A stretch of 64,000 nt of DNA. It comes from Microbacterium capsulatum (lineage in GTDB: Bacteria > Actinomycetota > Actinomycetes > Actinomycetales > Microbacteriaceae). The stretch spans positions 465,487 through 529,486 of the forward strand of contig NZ_JAVFCB010000002.1 in NCBI RefSeq assembly GCF_030865425.1, read 5' to 3'. Below are positions 24,426 to 33,709 of this stretch, one piece after another. Within the stretch, counting starts at the first letter, position 1; every line of letters begins with the position of its first letter. The position numbers were made by a program, and so were the translations under genes. The notes beneath the pieces are model-generated. The model worked only from the letters and a program-made list of their open reading frames with translations. It was not told the DNA's origin and did not search any database.

Positions 24426-25844
24426 ATGTCGGATGTGCTGATCGACCGCCCGGAGCTGGAAGGTCTGGGGGTGTACGAGTTCGGCTGGCACGACCCGGAT
24501 GCTGCCGGTGCCAGCGCCCGCCGTGGCCTTTCCGAGGCCGTGGTGCGGGACATCTCGGCTCTCAAGAGCGAGCCCGAGTGGATGCTGAAGAACCGTCTGA
24601 AGGGTCTGTCGCTCTTCGGCCGCAAGCCGATGCCGACCTGGGGCGCCGACCTCAGCGAGATCGACTTCGACAACATCAAGTACTTCGTCCGCTCCACCGA
24701 GAAGCAGGCGCAGAGCTGGGAGGACCTCCCGGAGGACATCCGGGCGACCTACGAGCGCCTCGGGATCCCCGAGGCCGAGCGCCAGCGCCTCGTCGCCGGC
24801 GTCGCCGCGCAGTACGAGTCCGAGGTCGTTTACCACCAGATCCGTGAGGACCTGGAGCAGCAGGGCGTCATCTTCATGGACACCGACACCGCCCTGCGCG
24901 AGCACCCCGAGTTCTTCGAGGAGTACTTCGGCACCGTGATCCCGGCCGGCGACAACAAGTTCGCCGCGCTGAACACCGCGGTGTGGTCCGGCGGATCGTT
25001 CGTGTACGTGCCCAAGGGCGTGCACGTCGAGATCCCGCTGCAGGCCTACTTCCGGATCAACACCGAGAACATGGGCCAGTTCGAGCGCACGCTGATCATC
25101 GCCGACGAGGACAGCTACGTGCACTACATCGAGGGTTGCACGGCGCCGATCTACAAGAGCGACTCGCTGCACTCGGCCGTCGTCGAGATCATCGTGAAGA
25201 AGAACGCCCGCGTGCGGTACACGACGATCCAGAACTGGTCGAACAACGTCTACAACCTGGTCACCAAGCGCGCCGTGGCGCACGAGGGCGCGACCATGGA
25301 GTGGGTCGACGGCAACATCGGCTCCAAGGTGACGATGAAGTACCCGTCGATCTACCTGATGGGCGAGCGCGCCAAGGGCGAGACCCTGTCGGTCGCCTTC
25401 GCCGGTCCCGGCCAGCACCAGGACGCCGGCGCGAAGATGATCCACATGGCGCCGTACACGCAGTCGTCGATCGTCTCCAAGTCGATCGCCCGCGGCGGAG
25501 GCCGTGCCGGCTACCGCGGTGAGGTCCGCGTGGACGCGAACGCGCACCACTCCGCGAACACCGTGCGCTGCGACGCCCTGCTCGTGGACACCCAGTCCCG
25601 CTCCGACACGTACCCCGCGATCGACATCCGCGTGGACGACGTCCAGCTCGGCCACGAGGCCACGGTCTCGAAGGTGAGCGAGGAGCAGCTCTTCTACCTG
25701 CAGTCCCGTGGCATGCCCGAGGACGAGGCGATGGCGATGATCGTGCGCGGCTTCATCGAGCCGATCGCGCGCGAGCTGCCCATGGAATACGCGATGGAAC
25801 TGAACAAGCTCATCGAGATGGGCATGGAAGGATCGGTCGGCTAG
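24426..25844 (+). CDS. sufB: Fe-S cluster assembly protein SufB
   Basis: Scaffold subunit of the SufBCD complex that builds Fe-S clusters. A 472-residue protein of normal length with [29 protein letters not shown] (a conserved Cys of the scaffold), [15 protein letters not shown] and the C-terminal [12 protein letters not shown] shared with SufD. Start ATG 24426 rather than the adjoining GTG, because GAGGAG lies 7 bases before it. First gene of sufB-sufD-Rieske-sufC-DUF59. A SufR-type repressor gene, often present upstream, is missing. Confidence 0.97.
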   Translation: MSDVLIDRPELEGLGVYEFGWHDPDAAGASARRGLSEAVVRDISALKSEPEWMLKNRLKGLSLFGRKPMPTWGADLSEIDFDNIKYFVRSTEKQAQSWEDLPEDIRATYERLGIPEAERQRLVAGVAAQYESEVVYHQIREDLEQQGVIFMDTDTALREHPEFFEEYFGTVIPAGDNKFAALNTAVWSGGSFVYVPKGVHVEIPLQAYFRINTENMGQFERTLIIADEDSYVHYIEGCTAPIYKSDSLHSAVVEIIVKKNARVRYTTIQNWSNNVYNLVTKRAVAHEGATMEWVDGNIGSKVTMKYPSIYLMGERAKGETLSVAFAGPGQHQDAGAKMIHMAPYTQSSIVSKSIARGGGRAGYRGEVRVDANAHHSANTVRCDALLVDTQSRSDTYPAIDIRVDDVQLGHEATVSKVSEEQLFYLQSRGMPEDEAMAMIVRGFIEPIARELPMEYAMELNKLIEMGMEGSVG

Positions 25845-27050
25845 ATGACCGCCGCTACGACCGCGCCCGCCGAGGCGCAGGACACGCACGCCCACGTCGA
25901 CCCGGCCGCGCAGCTCGCGGACGCCGGCAAGACCGTCCCGGTGCAGACCCGCTCCGAGCGCCCGCACTCGTTCGACCCGGCCGACTTCGGCGCCCCCACG
26001 GGCCGCGAGGTCAACTGGAAGCACACCCCCGTCGCGCAGCTGAAGGGGCTCTTCCAGCCCGCCGGTTCCGTCGACGGCGTCTCGTTCGAGATCAGCGACG
26101 AGGCGTTCGTGCGTCCCGCGCTGGGCTTCGGCGACGCCCCCCGCGGCGAGGTCTTCCGCCCGGAGGACATCGTCTCCGCCGTCGCCTGGCAGGGCAGCGC
26201 CGAGGCGCGCCACATCGCCATCCCCGCGAACGAGGAGGTCGCCGAGCCGATCTTCGTGCAGCTCACGGGTCGCGGCGCCGACCTCCGCGCCGACGAGCAC
26301 TTCGTGATCGAGGCCGGGGTGAACAGCTCCGCGACCGTGGTGCTGCGCCACGCCGGCTCCGCCCAGCTCGCGCAGAACGTCGAGATCCTCGTCCGCGACG
26401 GCGCCCGGCTCACGCTCGTGACCGTGCAGCAGTGGCAGGACGACGCGATCCACGCGGCCTCGCACCAGGCGAGGATCGGCCGCGACGCGCACCTCACGCA
26501 CATCGTCGTCAGCTTCGGCGGCAACGTGGTCCGGGTGAACCCGAACGTCGAGCTCGACGGCGCCGGCGCCGAGGCGCGCCTCTACGGCCTGTCCTACGCC
26601 GACGCCGGACAGCACCTGGAGAGCCAGGTGTACCTGCACCACAAGGGCCCGCACACCACGGGCGACGTGCTCTACAAGGGTGCGCTGCAGGGCGAGAGCG
26701 CGCACAGTGTGTGGGTCGGCGACGTGCTGATCGGCCCGGGCGCGGTGGGCACCGACTCGTACGAGGCGAACCGCAACCTGGTCCTCACCGAGGGGGCGCG
26801 CGCCGACTCGATCCCGAATCTGGAGATCGAGACGGGCGACATCCTCGGCGCGGGCCACGCCAGCGCCACCGGTCGCTTCGACGACGAGCAGCTGTTCTAC
26901 CTGCAGGCCCGCGGGATCGGCGAGGAGGAGGCGCGACGACTCGTCGTGCTGGGCTTCCTCAGCGACATCGTCCAGCGTCTCGGCATCCCGTCCCTCGAGG
27001 CGGAACTCCTCCAGGAGATCGAGGCCGAGCTCGCGGCGGTCAGCGCGTGA
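25845..27050 (+). CDS. sufD: Fe-S cluster assembly protein SufD
   Basis: Second scaffold subunit, homologous to SufB, forming the SufB-SufD dimer on the SufC ATPases. A 401-residue protein with HHKGPHTTGDVLYKG (His implicated at the SufB-SufD interface) and DDEQLFYLQARGIGEEEARRL near the C-terminus. Its ATG directly follows the sufB stop and its own stop overlaps the Rieske gene start. Confidence 0.95.
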   Translation: MTAATTAPAEAQDTHAHVDPAAQLADAGKTVPVQTRSERPHSFDPADFGAPTGREVNWKHTPVAQLKGLFQPAGSVDGVSFEISDEAFVRPALGFGDAPRGEVFRPEDIVSAVAWQGSAEARHIAIPANEEVAEPIFVQLTGRGADLRADEHFVIEAGVNSSATVVLRHAGSAQLAQNVEILVRDGARLTLVTVQQWQDDAIHAASHQARIGRDAHLTHIVVSFGGNVVRVNPNVELDGAGAEARLYGLSYADAGQHLESQVYLHHKGPHTTGDVLYKGALQGESAHSVWVGDVLIGPGAVGTDSYEANRNLVLTEGARADSIPNLEIETGDILGAGHASATGRFDDEQLFYLQARGIGEEEARRLVVLGFLSDIVQRLGIPSLEAELLQEIEAELAAVSA

Positions 27051-27382
27051 CCGCCCAGCGTGCCTGCGCGGTCGCCGACCTGCAGGAGGACACTCCGCTG
27101 CGCGTGGAGCTCGACGGCGTGCCGATGGCGGTCGTCCTCGACTCCGAGGGAACGATCCATGCGATCGGCGACACCTGCACGCACGGCGACATCTCTCTGT
27201 CGGAGGGGTTCGTCGAGGGCACCACGCTGGAGTGCTGGGCGCACGGCTCGGCGTTCTCGCTGTGCTCGGGCAAGCCGCTGAACCTGCCGGCCTACGAGCC
27301 GGTCCCGGTGTACACGGTCGAGATCGTCGGCGACGACGTCATGATCGACCCCACCGTCACGAAGGACGTGTCGGGCCTCTGA
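27047..27382 (+). CDS. Rieske [2Fe-2S] ferredoxin-like protein in suf operon
   Basis: A 111-residue non-heme-oxygenase-type ferredoxin. Cluster ligands are visible as C-T-H (GDTCTHGD) and C-W-A-H (LECWAHGS). The GTG start overlaps the sufD stop (GTGA). Actinobacterial suf operons often carry this gene between sufD and sufC; it may carry electrons during cluster assembly, which is an inference from location. Confidence 0.9.
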   Translation: MTAQRACAVADLQEDTPLRVELDGVPMAVVLDSEGTIHAIGDTCTHGDISLSEGFVEGTTLECWAHGSAFSLCSGKPLNLPAYEPVPVYTVEIVGDDVMIDPTVTKDVSGL

Positions 27383-27429
27383 GCCCCCGTCCGCACACGA
27401 AGCTTCACGAAACCACGAAGGAATCATCC

Positions 27430-28200
27430 ATGTCTGTCCTCGAGATCCGCGACCTGCACGTGACGGTCGAGACCGAAGCCGGCACCACGCCGATCCTGAA
27501 CGGGATCACGCTCACCATGCGCACCGGTGAGACCCACGCCATCATGGGCCCGAACGGGTCCGGCAAGTCCACCCTGGCGTACACGATCGCCGGTCACCCG
27601 AAGTACACCGTCACCGGCGGCACCATCACGCTCGACGGCGAGGACGTCCTCGCGATGACCGTCGACGAGCGCGCCCGCGCTGGCCTCTTCCTCGCGATGC
27701 AGTACCCGGTGGAGATCCCCGGCGTCACCGTCACCAACTTCCTGCGCACCGCCAAGACCGCGCTCGACGGCGAGGCCCCCTCGATCCGGCAGTGGACGAA
27801 GGACGTCAAGGAGGCCATGTCGAACCTGCGCATGGACCCGAAGTTCGCGCAGCGCAACGTCAACGAGGGCTTCTCCGGCGGCGAGAAGAAGCGTCACGAG
27901 ATCCTCCAGCTCGAGGTGCTCAAGCCGAAGATCGCCGTGCTCGACGAGACCGACTCCGGGCTCGACGTCGACGCGCTGAAGATCGTCTCCGAGGGTGTGA
28001 ACCGCGCCAAGGAGCACACCGACCTCGGCGTGCTGCTCATCACGCACTACACGCGCATCCTGCGCTACATCCACCCCGACTTCGTGCACGTGGTCGTCGG
28101 CGGCCGGATCGTGGAGGAGGGCGGCCCCGAGCTCGCCGAGCGTCTCGAGGACGAGGGCTACGACCGCTTCCTCGACCCCAGCGCCCCCATCGAAGCGTAG
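27430..28200 (+). CDS. sufC: Fe-S cluster assembly ATPase SufC
   Basis: ABC-type ATPase that powers the SufBD scaffold. A 256-residue protein with Walker A GPNGSGKST, the SufC-specific signature FSGGEKKRHEILQ, Walker B IAVLDETDSGLDVDALK (Asp-Glu-Thr-Asp-Ser-Gly-Leu-Asp is diagnostic) and LITHYTRIL with the switch His. ATG 27430 follows AAGGAATC at about the right distance. Confidence 0.96.
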   Translation: MSVLEIRDLHVTVETEAGTTPILNGITLTMRTGETHAIMGPNGSGKSTLAYTIAGHPKYTVTGGTITLDGEDVLAMTVDERARAGLFLAMQYPVEIPGVTVTNFLRTAKTALDGEAPSIRQWTKDVKEAMSNLRMDPKFAQRNVNEGFSGGEKKRHEILQLEVLKPKIAVLDETDSGLDVDALKIVSEGVNRAKEHTDLGVLLITHYTRILRYIHPDFVHVVVGGRIVEEGGPELAERLEDEGYDRFLDPSAPIEA

Positions 28201-28209
28201 GCTGAAGTC

Positions 28210-28539
28210 ATGACCGCAACGCTGACCGGAGAGAAGTACGACGAGGTCACCGAGGCGCTCAAGGACGTGGTGGATCCCGAGCTCGGGATCAACGTCGTCG
28301 ACCTCGGTCTCATCTACGATCTCTCCTGGGACGAGGAGAACGACGCCCTCGTCATCCACATGACGCTGACGAGCGCCGGCTGCCCGCTCACCGACGTGCT
28401 CGAGGAGCAGACCGGACAGGCGCTGGACAACGTCGTCGACCGGTTCCGCATCAACTGGGTCTGGATGCCGCCGTGGGGCCCCGAGCGGATCACCGACGAC
28501 GGGCGCGACCAGATGCGCGCCCTCGGCTTCGCGATTTGA
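28210..28539 (+). CDS. DUF59 metal-sulfur cluster assembly factor (SufT-like)
   Basis: A 109-residue MIP18/DUF59 protein with VVDPELGINVVDLGLIY and the conserved TSAGCPLTD cysteine loop. Members help deliver or mature Fe-S clusters. Last gene of the suf operon, 9 bases after sufC. No sufS (cysteine desulfurase) or sufU gene lies next to it; those must be elsewhere in the genome. Downstream are a hairpin near 28551-28573 and a strong terminator. Confidence 0.92.
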   Translation: MTATLTGEKYDEVTEALKDVVDPELGINVVDLGLIYDLSWDEENDALVIHMTLTSAGCPLTDVLEEQTGQALDNVVDRFRINWVWMPPWGPERITDDGRDQMRALGFAI

Positions 28540-28642
28540 CACGGCTCGGATCAATGCCGCGCAGCGGCGTTGATGCGAGATCGTGTCAAGGGTGAGCGAG
28601 CACGCCGGAGGCGAGCGAGCCGAAACCTTCGCAAGCCTCCTC

Positions 28643-28679
28643 CGAAGGCCTGACGCCGTATGACGGCGCCAGGCCTTCG
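28643..28679 (+). terminator. Terminator after suf operon
   Basis: A 17-base arm at 28643-28659 (starting CGAAGGCCTG) pairs with 28663-28679 across a 3-base loop with a single mismatch, followed by TCGTCCTCC. It lies 100 bases after the last suf gene and just before the aminotransferase gene. An extra hairpin at 28551-28573 stands closer to the suf stop. Confidence 0.75.
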
Positions 28680-28707
28680 TCGTCCTCCGGCTCGATAGGC
28701 TCGTCCG

Positions 28708-29868
28708 GTGACGATCGCTCCGCTCCAGGCCCTCCCGCTCGAACAGCTCCGCCGCCGGTCCAGCACCAAATGGCGCACGTACCCCGAGGACGTGCTGCCC
28801 CTGTTCGTGGCGGAGACGGACTTCCCGCTCGCGGACGCCATCACCGAGCGCCTGCGCACCGCGGTCGAACTCGGCGACACCGGCTACACCCCGCCGGACC
28901 CCGGGATCCGCGACGCGTTCGCGGCGTACGCCCGCCGCCGGTTCGGGTGGGAGGTGCAGCCGAGCCGGATCCGGTCCACCTGCGACGTCATGATGGGCGT
29001 CGTCGAGATCCTGCGCGCGGTGCTGAAGCCCGGGGACCGGGTGATCGTCGCCCCGCCCGTGTACCCGCCGTTCTTCGACTGCGTCGAGGAGGCCGGCGGC
29101 GTCGTGGAGCGCGTGCCACTCATCGACATCGACGGATCATGGCTGCTCGACCTGAACGGCATCGAGCAGGCGCTGGCCGGCGGGGCGAGGGCCGTGCTGC
29201 TGTGCAACCCGCACAACCCCACCGGCACCGTCCACTCGCGGGCCGTGCTCGCCCGCCTGGCCGAGATCGCCGCCGCGCACGGCGCCGTGGTCGTGAGCGA
29301 CGAGATCCACGCCCCGCTCGTGCAGCCGGGCATGCACTACACCCCCTTCCTCACCGCCTCGCCGGTCGCGGCGGAGATCGGCTACGCCGTCACCAGCGCG
29401 AGCAAGGCGTACAACCTGGCCGGGCTCAAGTGCGCGGTCATGGTCACCGCCAGCGAGAAGACCGACGCCGTCGTGCGCGCCCTCCCGGAGGAGGTGGAGT
29501 GGCGCACCGGGCTGTTCGGAGCCCTCGCCGCCGTCGCCGCCTGGAGCCCGGAGAGTGATGCCTGGCTCGACTCCCTGCTCGCCGCCCTCGACCACAACAG
29601 GCGGCTGCTCGCCGAGCTCCTCGCAGAGCACCTGCCCGACGCGGACTACCGGATTCCGGACGCGGGTTACCTGGCCTGGGTGGACCTCCGGGGCCTCGGC
29701 TGGGGCGACGACCCTGCGGGCCGGATCCTGCGGGACGCCCGTGTCGCCCTGAACCGCGGCCCGACGTTCGGCGCGGAGGGGCGCGGGCACGTCCGGTTCA
29801 ATCTCGGCTGCGCCCCCGAGGTGCTCACCGAGGCGGTGCACCGGATCGCGGCCCTGCTGCGGGGATGA
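28708..29868 (+). CDS. MalY/PatB-type PLP enzyme (aminotransferase or C-S lyase)
   Basis: A 386-residue fold-type I PLP enzyme. The pattern PLFVAETDFPLADAI, CNPHNPTGTVHSR, VVSDEIHAPL and SASKAYNLAGLKCA (Schiff-base Lys in SASKAYN) matches the MalY/PatB family, whose members are cystathionine beta-lyases or related C-S lyases. The GTG start follows a TCCGG stretch with no strong ribosome binding site. Its stop overlaps the MFS gene start (ATGA), so the two form a unit. The exact substrate is not visible. Confidence 0.88.
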   Translation: MTIAPLQALPLEQLRRRSSTKWRTYPEDVLPLFVAETDFPLADAITERLRTAVELGDTGYTPPDPGIRDAFAAYARRRFGWEVQPSRIRSTCDVMMGVVEILRAVLKPGDRVIVAPPVYPPFFDCVEEAGGVVERVPLIDIDGSWLLDLNGIEQALAGGARAVLLCNPHNPTGTVHSRAVLARLAEIAAAHGAVVVSDEIHAPLVQPGMHYTPFLTASPVAAEIGYAVTSASKAYNLAGLKCAVMVTASEKTDAVVRALPEEVEWRTGLFGALAAVAAWSPESDAWLDSLLAALDHNRRLLAELLAEHLPDADYRIPDAGYLAWVDLRGLGWGDDPAGRILRDARVALNRGPTFGAEGRGHVRFNLGCAPEVLTEAVHRIAALLRG

Positions 29869-31226
29869 GCGCGGTCGAGTCGATCTGGCGGGGGCGCCGC
29901 GGAGGCGTCACGATCGGCGCTTTCGCACTGATCTTCCTCGCGGCCGTCGAGTCCTTGGCGGTCACGACGGTCATGCCGATCGTCAGCCGCGACCTGCACG
30001 GCGAGGAGCTGTACGCCGTCGCCTTCGCGGGCACTCTCGCGACCGGCGTGATCGGGATGGTCGCGGCCGGCGCGTGGTGCGACAGGGCGGGGCCGCGCGG
30101 CGCGCTGTACGCGGCGACCGGGCTCTTCCTCGCGGGCCTCGTGATCGCCGGCGCCGCCACGACGATGCCGGTGCTTCTCGTCGGGCGGCTCGTGCAGGGG
30201 CTCGGCGCAGGCGCGCAGACGGTCGCGCTGTACGTGGTCGTGGCGCGGTTCTACCCGCCGGCGGTGCACGGACGGGTGTTCGCCGCGTTCGCCGCCGCCT
30301 GGGTGGTGCCGTCGATGGTGGGGCCGTTCCTCGCCGGCGCGGTCACGGAGTACCTGCACTGGCGATGGACGTTCCTCGGCGTCGCGGTGCTCGTGGCGGC
30401 CGCGTTCGTGCTCGTCGTGCTCCTGCTGCGCGACGTCGACCTGGGCGGCGGCGAGCACGAGGGGGCGGGCAGGGGTATCGGGCGGCGCCTGCTGTTCGCC
30501 GTGATGGTCGCCGTCGGTGCCGTGGCGATCGGTTTCGCGGTCGACGCCCCGGAAGCGTGGCGCTGGCCTCTCGCCGTGCTCGTGGTGCTCGTGATCGCCG
30601 TGTCGATCCGACCGCTGCTCCCCGTCGGGGCGCTGCGCGCGGTCCGCGGCCTGCCCAGCGTCGTGCTGATGCGCGGGGTGGTCTCGGGGAGCTTCTTCGC
30701 CGCCGAGGCGTACATCCCGTATCTGCTCATCGCCCGGTTCGACGTGCCGCCCACGGTGGCGGGGCTCGCCCTCACCCTCGCGGCGATCGCCTGGTCGACG
30801 GCGTCCTGGCTGCAGGGGCGGTTCGGCGACATCTGGGGGAGCACCCGGATCGCGGCGAGCAGCCTCGTCCTCCTCGGGATCGGGATGGCCGCGGAGCTGC
30901 TCGTCGCGCTCGGCGTGCTGCCGCCGGCGGCCGCGATGATCGGCTGGGGGTTCGCCGGCGGGGGGATGGGCCTGCTGTATCCCCGTCTCACGGTGCTGAC
31001 CCTCGCCGACTCCACGCCGACGGATCAGGGCTTCAACTCGTCCGCGCTGTCGATCTCCGACTCCACCGGTTCCGCCGTGGCGATCGCTGTCGCCGGCATC
31101 GCCTTCGGCTCCGCGCTCATCGCGGGATCCGGCTTCCCGATCGTGTTCCTCATCGCGGGAGGGCTGGTGCTGCTCGCGGTCATCCCCGGGCTGCGATTGG
31201 ATCCGCGGCACCCGCACCGCGGGTGA
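29865..31226 (+). CDS. MFS transporter
   Basis: A 453-residue major facilitator protein with 12 to 14 helices, of the drug/metabolite exporter type. The loop 2-3 signature is AGAWCDRAGPRG and the motif-C-like AAWVVPSMVGPFLAG follows helix 5. Translationally coupled to the MalY/PatB-type gene, so it may export a product of that enzyme or act as a multidrug pump. Its 3' end overlaps the convergent TetR gene by 47 bases. Confidence 0.88.
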   Translation: MSAVESIWRGRRGGVTIGAFALIFLAAVESLAVTTVMPIVSRDLHGEELYAVAFAGTLATGVIGMVAAGAWCDRAGPRGALYAATGLFLAGLVIAGAATTMPVLLVGRLVQGLGAGAQTVALYVVVARFYPPAVHGRVFAAFAAAWVVPSMVGPFLAGAVTEYLHWRWTFLGVAVLVAAAFVLVVLLLRDVDLGGGEHEGAGRGIGRRLLFAVMVAVGAVAIGFAVDAPEAWRWPLAVLVVLVIAVSIRPLLPVGALRAVRGLPSVVLMRGVVSGSFFAAEAYIPYLLIARFDVPPTVAGLALTLAAIAWSTASWLQGRFGDIWGSTRIAASSLVLLGIGMAAELLVALGVLPPAAAMIGWGFAGGGMGLLYPRLTVLTLADSTPTDQGFNSSALSISDSTGSAVAIAVAGIAFGSALIAGSGFPIVFLIAGGLVLLAVIPGLRLDPRHPHRG

Positions 31227-31743
31227 GCATCAGGATCCCCGCGTCGAACACCGCGGCGTCCTGATCCGGCGCATCCGCCGCGGCGCCGTGGCTCTCGCCG
31301 TGCATGCGCTGCTGAACGAGCGACGTGTGCCCCAGGATGAACTGCAGCACGGCCGTCGCCGCGATGTCGGCTCCGCCCGGCGCGCTCTCGCCCAGTGCGG
31401 CGCGGAGAGCCTCGTGCGCGCGGGAGGGGCCGGGGCGCAGCGCGGCGGAGCTCAGTACGACCTCCGCGCCGTCCCGGTACGCGAGCAGGGCGTCGCGCAC
31501 CCGCCGTGCGGTGGCGAGCAGATCGCCCTGCGGGGCGGGGATCCGCTCCAGGATCCGGTCCGCGACCGCCGCGAGGAGGTCCTGCTTGCTCGCGAAGTGC
31601 CAGTACAGCGCGCTGGGCTGGACCTCGAGCTCGGCGGCGAGGCGGCGCATGGTGAGATCCGGGAGCCCGTATCGGTCGAGGAGATCGAGTGCGACGCCGA
31701 CGATGTGCTCGCGGTCGTGTCGTCCATTCCGGGCTGGGGTCAT
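31180..31743 (-). CDS. TetR-family regulator, probable BioQ
   Basis: A 187-residue TetR regulator: helix-turn-helix at about 10-57 (VALDLLDRYGLPDLTMRRLA, LEVQPSALYWHFASKQDLL) and a TetR_C ligand domain. It is divergent from the biotin transporter operon, and two TGAAC-N3-GTTCA palindromes lie between. BioQ of Corynebacterium and Mycobacterium is a TetR repressor of biotin genes that binds a very similar motif, so the same role is likely here. Start ATG 31743. The 3' end overlaps the convergent MFS gene. Confidence 0.87.
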   Translation of the reverse strand: MTPARNGRHDREHIVGVALDLLDRYGLPDLTMRRLAAELEVQPSALYWHFASKQDLLAAVADRILERIPAPQGDLLATARRVRDALLAYRDGAEVVLSSAALRPGPSRAHEALRAALGESAPGGADIAATAVLQFILGHTSLVQQRMHGESHGAAADAPDQDAAVFDAGILMLTRGAGAADPIAARG

Positions 31744-31751
31744 GGTCTGAG

Positions 31752-31784
31752 TATACTGAACGCCGTTCAGGTGAACACTGTTCA
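31752..31784. promoter_or_regulatory. Divergent bio promoter with two tandem BioQ-like operators
   Basis: TGAACGCCGTTCA (31757-31769) and TGAACACTGTTCA (31772-31784) are perfect-arm palindromes with centres 15 bases apart. A symmetric AGTATACT (31750-31757) offers a TATACT -10 on both strands. Repressor bound here would cover both the TetR and bioY promoters, so autoregulation is likely. Confidence 0.75.
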
Positions 31785-31822
31785 GGAAGACCTGCGCAGA
31801 ACCCGCGAAGACGAGGAACCCG

Positions 31823-32434
31823 ATGACCCCGCAGACCCCCCGATCCGTTTCGTCCGGCGCCCGCCTCGGCGCCGCCGACCTCGCCCGCATCGCGGTGTTC
31901 GCCGCGCTCATCATCGTGCTCGGCACGATCATCGTGCCGATCGCCGGGGGAGTGCCGGTGACCGGACAGACTCTCGGCGTCATGCTCGCGGGCACCGTGC
32001 TCGGATGGCGCCGCGCGCCCTGGGCGGTGCTGCTGGTGCTCGTGCTCACGGCGGTCGGCCTTCCGGTTCTCGCCGGAGGACGAGGGGGGCTCGGCGTGTT
32101 CGTCGGCCCGTCGGCGGGGTATCTGGTCGGCTGGGTGGCCGGCGTCCTCGTGATCGGTGCGATCGCCCGCTCCGGCCGGCTCTCCTGGTGGCGCGTCGCA
32201 CTGGCGAGCGTGGCCGGCGGCATCGGCGTCGTCTACCTGTTCGGCGTGCCGGTGCAGGCGCTCGTGCTGGGCACCCCGCTCGGCGCGACCGCGCTGTCCA
32301 GCCTCGTGTTCCTGCCCGGCGACCTGCTCAAGGCCGCCCTCGCCACGGCGCTGACGCTGGCGCTCGCGCGGGCGTACCCGCCGGCGTTCGGCACCCGTTC
32401 CGCGGGTGCGCCCGCGCGGGCCGTCTCGCAGTGA
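31823..32434 (+). CDS. bioY: Biotin ECF transporter substrate-binding subunit BioY
   Basis: The 203-residue membrane component that binds biotin, with six predicted helices. Family features: PVTGQTLGVMLAGTVLG, GGRGGLGVFVGPSAGYLVGW and FLPGDLLKAALATAL near the C-terminus. First gene of bioYMN, with its stop overlapping the bioM start. Confidence 0.95.
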   Translation: MTPQTPRSVSSGARLGAADLARIAVFAALIIVLGTIIVPIAGGVPVTGQTLGVMLAGTVLGWRRAPWAVLLVLVLTAVGLPVLAGGRGGLGVFVGPSAGYLVGWVAGVLVIGAIARSGRLSWWRVALASVAGGIGVVYLFGVPVQALVLGTPLGATALSSLVFLPGDLLKAALATALTLALARAYPPAFGTRSAGAPARAVSQ

Positions 32435-33111
32435 CGGAAGCACGGATCCGGCTCGACGCGGTCGACGTCGTCCGCGACGACCGTCGGATCCTCGAGGGGA
32501 TCGACCTCGACCTGTCCGCCCGCCGGATCGCGGTGATCGGGGCGAACGGGTCGGGGAAGTCCACCTTCGCGCGCCTGCTGAACGGGCTCGTCGAGCCGAC
32601 AGCGGGTGCGGTGTCGGTGCACGGGCTGGATCCGCAGAGGGACCGGCACGAGGTGCGCCGCCGTGTGGGCTTCGTGTTCACGGATCCGCAGGCGCAGATC
32701 CTCATGCCGACCCCCGCTGAGGACCTTGCGCTGTCACTGCGCGGCATCGATCGCGGGGAGCGGGAGCGGCGGGTCGCCGAGACCCTGGCCGAACACGGCC
32801 TCGCCGGGCACGCGGATGCCCCGGCGTCCGCGCTGTCCGGCGGGCAGAAGCAACTGCTGGCGCTCGCGTCCGTGCTCATCACCGCGCCCGCGCTGCTCGT
32901 CGCGGACGAGCCCACCACGCTCCTCGACCTGCGCAACGCCCGGCGGATCGGCGATCTGCTGCTCGCCCAGGCCGCGCAGCTCGTCGTCGTGACGCACGAC
33001 CTCGAGCTCGCGACGCGCTGCGATGCCGCCGTGCTCTTCGAGGACGGCGGCGTCGCGGCGGTGGGGGAGCCGGCCGAAGTGGTCGCCGACTACCGGAGGC
33101 GATGCGCGTGA
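32431..33111 (+). CDS. bioM: Biotin ECF transporter ATPase BioM
   Basis: Energy-coupling ATPase of the biotin importer, 226 residues. Walker A GANGSGKST (about 38-46), Q-loop FTDPQAQILMPT (typical for ECF ATPases), signature LSGGQKQ and Walker B LLVADEPTTLLD. GTG start overlaps the bioY stop (GTGA at 32431-32434); its 3' end overlaps bioN by 10 bases. The open frame that extends far upstream is not coding. Confidence 0.94.
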   Translation: MTEARIRLDAVDVVRDDRRILEGIDLDLSARRIAVIGANGSGKSTFARLLNGLVEPTAGAVSVHGLDPQRDRHEVRRRVGFVFTDPQAQILMPTPAEDLALSLRGIDRGERERRVAETLAEHGLAGHADAPASALSGGQKQLLALASVLITAPALLVADEPTTLLDLRNARRIGDLLLAQAAQLVVVTHDLELATRCDAAVLFEDGGVAAVGEPAEVVADYRRRCA

Positions 33112-33701
33112 TCCAGCTGTACCGCCCGGGATCGAGCCTGGTGCACCGCCTGCCCGCGGGAGCGAAGCTCGCGATCGTCGCGGTGACGGCGCTCGTCGTC
33201 TCCGCGGTGCCGCTCGGTGCGGTCGGTGTCGGAGCCGCGCTGGCCGTCGTCCTCCTCCTGTACGGGCTCGCGCGGCTGCCAGCGGCGGTCCTCGGTGCGG
33301 AGATCTGGCGGCTGCGCTGGCTCGTGCTGGTGCTCGCGGCGGCCCTGTGGATCTTCGCCTCGCCGCTCGCCGCCTGGATCAGCACGGGCCGGGTGGTCGC
33401 GCTCGTGCTGCTCGCGAGCCTGCTGACGATCACGACGCGGATGGGTGACCTGCTCGCCGTGCTGCAGCGGATCCTGGAGCCGCTGCGCCGGTTCGGCGCG
33501 GATCCCGACGCCGTCGCCCTGGCCCTGTCGCTCACGATCACGATGATCCCGGTGGTCGCCGGGTTCGCCGCCGAGGTGCGGGAGGCGCAGCGCGCCCGCG
33601 GCGTGCGCCTCGGCGTGCGCGGCGTGGTGCCGCTGCTGGTGCGCACGCTCCGGCACGCGGACGACGTCGGCGACGCCCTGTCCGCGCGCGGCCTCGGCTG
33701 A
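33102..33701 (+). CDS. bioN: Biotin ECF transporter transmembrane protein BioN
   Basis: The 199-residue T-component that connects BioY to the BioM ATPase. Hydrophobic helices span about 25-120; the C-terminal cytoplasmic half has EVREAQRARGVRLG, the Ala-Arg-Gly coupling motif that contacts the ATPase, and a second DALSARGLG at the end. Confidence 0.93.
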   Translation: MRVIQLYRPGSSLVHRLPAGAKLAIVAVTALVVSAVPLGAVGVGAALAVVLLLYGLARLPAAVLGAEIWRLRWLVLVLAAALWIFASPLAAWISTGRVVALVLLASLLTITTRMGDLLAVLQRILEPLRRFGADPDAVALALSLTITMIPVVAGFAAEVREAQRARGVRLGVRGVVPLLVRTLRHADDVGDALSARGLG

Positions 33702-33709
33702 CTGTGAGG

